From Actinoplanes sp. NBC_00393 (lineage in GTDB: Bacteria > Actinomycetota > Actinomycetes > Mycobacteriales > Micromonosporaceae), in assembly GCF_036053395.1 (NCBI RefSeq), contig NZ_CP107942.1, forward strand, positions 4,864,501 to 4,928,500: DNA of 64,000 bases, read 5' to 3'. Position 1 is the first letter of the stretch, and the number at the start of each line of letters is the position of its first letter. The position numbers were made by a program, and so were the translations under genes. Shown here in pieces: positions 61,201-64,000 of the stretch. The notes beneath the pieces are model-generated. The model saw nothing but the letters and a program-made list of their open reading frames with translations, made no database searches and was not told the origin of the DNA.

Positions 61201-61537
61201 ACGGCATCAAGCCCCCACCCTCATCGATCGAGGCGGAAGGCATTGAAGGGAAAAGCGACGAAGCAGAAGGCAACGAAGCGGAAGACGACGACGAGCCCGC
61301 ATCAGCCGACGGCCCGGCATAAGCAGGCCGAGCCGCCGCGATCAACCCCGACGCCTCAGCCATCCCCGCGGCTTCCAGGACCTCAGCCGCAGACAGCGCC
61401 GTACGACAGGGCAGCGCCTCCCCACAGGCCGGGCAGCTGGTCACCCCGTCATCCGGCCCGAGCCCACCCCCGTGCGCGTCGACCATGGCCCGCGCCGTAC
61501 GCGCCAGCACGCTCTCCGGTTTGACGTACGCCGCCAC
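58295..61537 (-). CDS. 1080-residue low-complexity Gly/Pro/Ser/Ala protein
   Basis: The first 60 residues look folded (VKPESVLARTARAMVDAHGG, 'SCPACGEALPCRTALSAAEV', with C..C....C possibly metal-binding). The remaining thousand are Gly/Pro/Ser/Ala/Gln-rich with many internal repeats: a Ser/Pro block (110-190), seven-residue PASGTA(L/P) repeats, GQVGA pentads, GASGS repeats, and a Gln-rich end with recurring RPRLQAPDxGQxN. No signal peptide. It is transcribed toward the sigma gene. It is probably a disordered scaffold or linker protein; the function is unknown. Its GTG start at 61537 is likely. Confidence 0.7.
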   Translation of the reverse strand: MAAYVKPESVLARTARAMVDAHGGGLGPDDGVTSCPACGEALPCRTALSAAEVLEAAGMAEASGLIAAARPAYAGPSADAGSSSSSASLPSASSLFPSMPSASIDEGGGLMPSGSRAPWEMGELPEADPLPGPSSPASGSLPGSSSLASGSSLPGPSSSASGSPLPGPSSSASGSPLPGSSSSAVGSLLPSGLPDLPPLPPSAEGSPLPPLPPVGVGSPPPVAGAAVPLPPLPEGLQPTAVRASTPPWIVPGEPAGEESRASRAGGSVDEPAEPWRGSASGAASMPGVAGIGPAAGSVSGEAGGAAGFGEAWPPPGTGTVLPAPSGPNSAVPGQSWPPPASGTAPPASGTALPASGTALPASGTAPPASGTAPPASGTALPAPGGAESVASGATGQSWIPGEGTGQSWSPPMPGTAVSGEAWPPPPGGAAAGPGLPWPTAEARNAGDIGQLWPPPASTANEVAPPPWKAGPSAPEAWPAGPAGERQPGPAGAATPWAEAGSGASASNVSISGNLDSGISGTAASGTASSGSGVSVSGASGSGASGSGASGSGAFGAVPPPAVGSPGEGQRSEPQPPWSQPDAGGQPGVGRLGVGQPGDLSGAGSLGVGRPGAGSGLAESGQPGATQAWPAHAEPSGAGSGSGGSGQFGAGQVGAGQVGAGQIGAGQVGVGQGGAVPGGSVPAGVGQVGSMPGAAMSAGAAMSAGMAGSGAAGIGAPGGSHGSVAGSGPVSSMGSVSGSVGSGAVASGPGMPPSDDLDALMRQPPLYSQQNSPLDAPRFTRSARPAGDGGQTRATEIIMGTPPQPPAGMAMPPAGEAAGFLPSAAVLGQSAEAGPRAPLPGPDLGQQNLGGQPPVGDRPKLQAPDLGQLNPGGQALPGVGGQPAGQPAAGGQAGLPGVGGQATGLQGVGGQQAPGTQGGAGQPFGQQSASQSVGRGAGQGAGLSDQNAGADAGGQSPAGDRPRLQAPDVGQHNLGAQPAGGGRPRLQAPDMGQHNPVRPAAPEPGPQGTAQQGMEPQGMGQGRGPQGAQGSTAGEGPLMDEDAPSGLPARGPAVVRPEALAAPDVLNDPSSAPSGLPRRDR
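60401..60527. repeat. 21-bp tandem repeats in the low-complexity gene
   Basis: Six copies of GTTCCGGACGCCGGC(G/A)GCGCA encode the seven-residue repeat PASGTA(L/P). The unit is a multiple of three, so copy changes keep the frame. The near-identity of the copies indicates recent expansion. Confidence 0.85.
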
Positions 61538-61812
61538 TGGTCTCCGCCCCCCATCCCCGGGCTGTCCGCATTCCGGACGGCACGGCGGGCCCCGCCGGCT
61601 TCACTCGGCCCTGCTCCAGTTGACCTCGCGCGACCTGCCGGGAGGGCGGCTTTCCGCAGATCAGTGAACCTTTTTCAAGGGGGCATCCGGACCGAACCAC
61701 CACCACCGCCCGCGGCCAGGAGGTATGCAGAGAATCAGGACCAGTATTCACTCACGGTGCCTAACCATGTTCGCTCCGTAGCATCGATAGGACATCCAGG
61801 AGGTGACCCCCC

Positions 61813-62334
61813 ATGGACGACACCGAACTGCACCGCGAGCGAATCCTCCGGCATGTCAGTCCGATCATCACCGGCCGGTTCCTCGGCTTCCAGGCCTCGT
61901 ACACCCGTGAGGTCCGGGTCGGCCGGCCCCTCGCCGTCGCGATCTTCATGCTGGCCGGCGTCGCCCAGCTGATCGCCGCGCTGCTGCGGATGAAACCGGC
62001 CCGCCGCACCCTCAAGGAGCTCAAGAAGGGCCCGGAGTTTCTGGTGACCCCGGTCCGGCTGCGCGACGACCTGGGCCAGACCTACGAGGTCGAGATGCAC
62101 GGGCAGTTGCCGCAGTCCGCTCTGCACCGCGGCGACCTGATCCAGATCCGCACCCAGCCGCAGGCCGACCACACGCTTCCGGTGAAGCTCCTGCAGGTGG
62201 TGAATCTGACCACCATGCAGCCGCTCACCCCGCGCATCCCCACGCAGTGGTCACACCTCGGCCCGGCACTGTTGCTGCAGGCCGGGCTGGGCGTCACGAT
62301 CGCCACCGTGGTGCTGGCCGCCTGGCTGAGGTGA
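61813..62334 (+). CDS. Small membrane protein of unknown function
   Basis: 173 residues with a strong AGGAGGTGA ribosome site. Helices at about 42-60 and 150-171 are hydrophobic. Between them is a soluble beta-rich segment ('EFLVTPVRLRDDLGQTYEVE', 'RGDLIQIRTQPQADH') resembling OB-like NfeD-type or PH-like modules in membrane proteins. No close assignment can be made. It is divergent from the low-complexity gene at 61537. Confidence 0.75.
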   Translation: MDDTELHRERILRHVSPIITGRFLGFQASYTREVRVGRPLAVAIFMLAGVAQLIAALLRMKPARRTLKELKKGPEFLVTPVRLRDDLGQTYEVEMHGQLPQSALHRGDLIQIRTQPQADHTLPVKLLQVVNLTTMQPLTPRIPTQWSHLGPALLLQAGLGVTIATVVLAAWLR

Positions 62335-62534
62335 GAAAAAAGCTCCCTGCGGGTAACGGGCGGACCATGTCCGACCTAATCGAGCTCCACGCAACCGGCG
62401 GCACCCGGTTGGCCACCTGGCGAGAATGGACGGCCACCGCGATGGGAACCGCTATCGACAACCGTCATCATGAGGCCGGGGGAACGCCTCGCGCGCTCTC
62501 CTGGCGTCACTGACGGCTCGAAAGGTGGTGCGCG

Positions 62535-64000
62535 GTGGGCGAGAAAGTCGACCAGACCGAATTCAGCCGGGAGGACCGGACCCGGTACCGGCAGAAGATC
62601 CGGCGCAGCCTGGACGTGTTCGCGACCATGCTGCGGGAGGCCCGCTTCGAGTTCGAACGGCCACTCACCGGCATGGAGATCGAACTCAACCTGATCGACG
62701 AGCACGCCGATCCGGCGATGCGCAACGAAGAGGTGCTGAAGTCGATCGCCGACCCGGATTTCCAGACCGAGCTCGGCCAGTTCAACATCGAGATCAACCT
62801 GCCGCCGCGGCGTCTCGCCGGTGACGACTTCGCCGAGCTGGAGCGCAGCCTGCGGGCCAGCCTGAACCAGGCCGAGCGGCACGCCCGGGCCGCCGGGACG
62901 CACATGGTGACGATCGGCATCCTGCCGACGCTGCGCCGCGAGCACCTCACCGGCGAGTCGCTCACCGTGAACCCCCGCTACCAGCTGCTCAACGAGCAGA
63001 TCTTCGCGGCCCGCGGTGAGGACCTGGACATCCGGATCGACGGGGTGGACCGGCTGGCGGTCACCACGGACAGCATCGCGCCCGAGGCGGCCTGCACCAG
63101 CACCCAGTTCCACCTGCAGGTGAGCCCGGCGCAGTTCGCCGCGTACTGGAACGCCGCCCAGGTGATCGCCGGCGTGCAACTGGCGCTGGGCGCGAACTCA
63201 CCGCTGCTGCTGGGCCGGGAGCTGTGGCGGGAGACCCGGATCCCGCTCTTCGAGCAGGCGACCGACACAAGATCGGAAGAGATACAGGCCCAGGGTGTAC
63301 GCCCACGCGTTTGGTTCGGCGAACGGTGGATCACCAGCGTCTTCGACCTGTTCGAGGAGAACGTCCGGTACTTCCCGGCGCTGCTGCCGATCTGCGACGC
63401 CGACGACCCGGCGGACATCCTGGAACGCGGCGAGATCCCCGAACTGAGCGAGTTGCGCCTGCACAACGGCACGGTCTACCGCTGGAACCGGCCGATCTAC
63501 GCGGTCGTCAACGGCCGTCCGCACCTGCGCGTGGAGAACCGGGTGCTGCCGGCCGGCCCGACGGTCGCCGACACGATGGCCAACGCCGCCTTCTACTACG
63601 GCCTGGTCCGCGCGCTCGCCGAGGCCGAACGCCCGATCTGGACGCAGATGAGCTTCCGCGCGGCCGAGGAGAACTTCCACAACTGCGCCCGGCACGGCAT
63701 CGACGCCAGCGTGTTCTGGCCCGGCCACGGCACCGTACCGGTCACCGAACTGGTCCTGCGCCGGCTGCTGCCGCAGGCCGCCGCCGGCCTGGACGAATGG
63801 GGCGTCGCCCCGGCCCAGCGCGACCGCCTGCTCGGCATCATCGAGCAACGCTGCCTGCTGCACCGCAACGGCGCCTCCTGGCAGGTGGACACCCTGCACA
63901 CGCTCGAGTCCCAGGGCCACGACCGGCAGCGCGCGCTGCACGAGATGCTGCGCCGCTACCTCCCGCTCATGCACGACAACATCCCGGTCCATGAATGGCC
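62535..64000 (+). CDS. Glutamate--cysteine ligase family protein (GCS2-like), partial
   Basis: 488 codons are present and the frame is still open at the window edge, so the 3' end is missing. It starts at GTG (GEKVDQTEFSREDRTRYRQK) after AAAGGTGG. Conserved parts: 'FERPLTGMEIELNLIDEHAD' (metal-binding Glu pair), 'QFNIEINLPPRRL', 'MVTIGILPTLRREHLTGESL', 'STQFHLQVSP', 'GANSPLLLG' and 'ENRVLPAGPTVADTMANAAF'. This matches actinobacterial GCS2-type carboxylate-amine ligases. The acceptor is uncertain; the organism makes mycothiol, so classical glutathione synthesis is not implied. Confidence 0.88.
   Translation, partial: MGEKVDQTEFSREDRTRYRQKIRRSLDVFATMLREARFEFERPLTGMEIELNLIDEHADPAMRNEEVLKSIADPDFQTELGQFNIEINLPPRRLAGDDFAELERSLRASLNQAERHARAAGTHMVTIGILPTLRREHLTGESLTVNPRYQLLNEQIFAARGEDLDIRIDGVDRLAVTTDSIAPEAACTSTQFHLQVSPAQFAAYWNAAQVIAGVQLALGANSPLLLGRELWRETRIPLFEQATDTRSEEIQAQGVRPRVWFGERWITSVFDLFEENVRYFPALLPICDADDPADILERGEIPELSELRLHNGTVYRWNRPIYAVVNGRPHLRVENRVLPAGPTVADTMANAAFYYGLVRALAEAERPIWTQMSFRAAEENFHNCARHGIDASVFWPGHGTVPVTELVLRRLLPQAAAGLDEWGVAPAQRDRLLGIIEQRCLLHRNGASWQVDTLHTLESQGHDRQRALHEMLRRYLPLMHDNIPVHEW

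Noticed and set aside
62367..62513. 48-codon frame (MSDLIELHATGG...) before the GCS2-like gene
   Set aside because: No clear ribosome site, no recognisable family, and it ends right against the next gene's leader; could be real but cannot be supported.

Overview
This is a GC-rich actinobacterial chromosome segment, most likely from the Micromonosporaceae (Actinoplanes or a close relative). The grounds are the strong G/C third-position bias, mycothiol synthesis (mshC) beside an F420-dependent LLM oxidoreductase and the SCO1664/DUF3090 gene neighbourhood, a DUF5753 regulator paired with a DUF397 protein, SecA2, GpgS, and an expanded STAS / anti-sigma kinase / SigB-F-G type regulatory set. The genus is an inference. 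I saw no rRNA or tRNA genes, CRISPR arrays or IS transposases.

Layout. 1-10.9 kb: small membrane and regulatory genes (PAC2 protein, DUF5753/DUF397 pair, DUF6232, GntR), two NarL/DesK-type two-component pairs, a secreted emfourin-like protein, a G-rich minisatellite and a duplicated membrane protein. 11.0-12.4 kb: three tandem paralogues of a small secreted protein. 12.6-18.1 kb: a long minus-strand run from an LLM oxidoreductase down to mshC. 18.2-22.3 kb: an aldo/keto reductase translationally coupled to a third two-component pair, then a membrane protein. 22.33-27.28 kb: an integrated element of about 4.9 kb, less GC-rich than its surroundings, flanked by a 23-bp direct repeat that covers the start codon of a DUF5703 gene. 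It carries a tyrosine integrase, a serine recombinase, an HNH nuclease, a small HTH-like protein, a membrane protein of unknown function and a strongly hairpinned noncoding stretch.

27.5-34.7 kb: an acidic protein, M20 peptidase, hemerythrin-like protein, LysR regulator, ClpC-type unfoldase and NYN-domain protein. 34.9-39.6 kb: a four-gene operon around an FtsK/SpoIIIE ATPase with an EccC-like multidomain plan, which I do not recognise as a described system. 40.0-41.5 kb: a peptide made of three exact-length 23-residue repeats, whose stop codon overlaps the start of a JmjC/cupin-type oxygenase; this looks like a substrate and modifying-enzyme pair. 41.5-45.8 kb: two DUF72 genes (one frameshifted), a DksA-like zinc finger, a uridine kinase-like protein, a PhoB-type DNA-binding protein and an ankyrin protein. 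45.8-48.1 kb: secA2. 48.2-52.6 kb: a divergent sugar cluster (two oxidoreductases, GpgS, GT4 glycosyltransferase).

52.6-58.2 kb: a signalling hub of two STAS-HATPase fusions, a receiver-less CheB, a CheR-PAS protein and a sigma factor with its own C-terminal STAS domain. 58.3-61.5 kb: a 1080-residue low-complexity protein. 61.8-64.0 kb: a small membrane protein and a glutamate-cysteine ligase-like gene that runs off the end of the window. Best candidates for something new are the repeat-peptide/cupin pair, the FtsK operon, the secreted triplet and the sigma-STAS/CheB/CheR hub.
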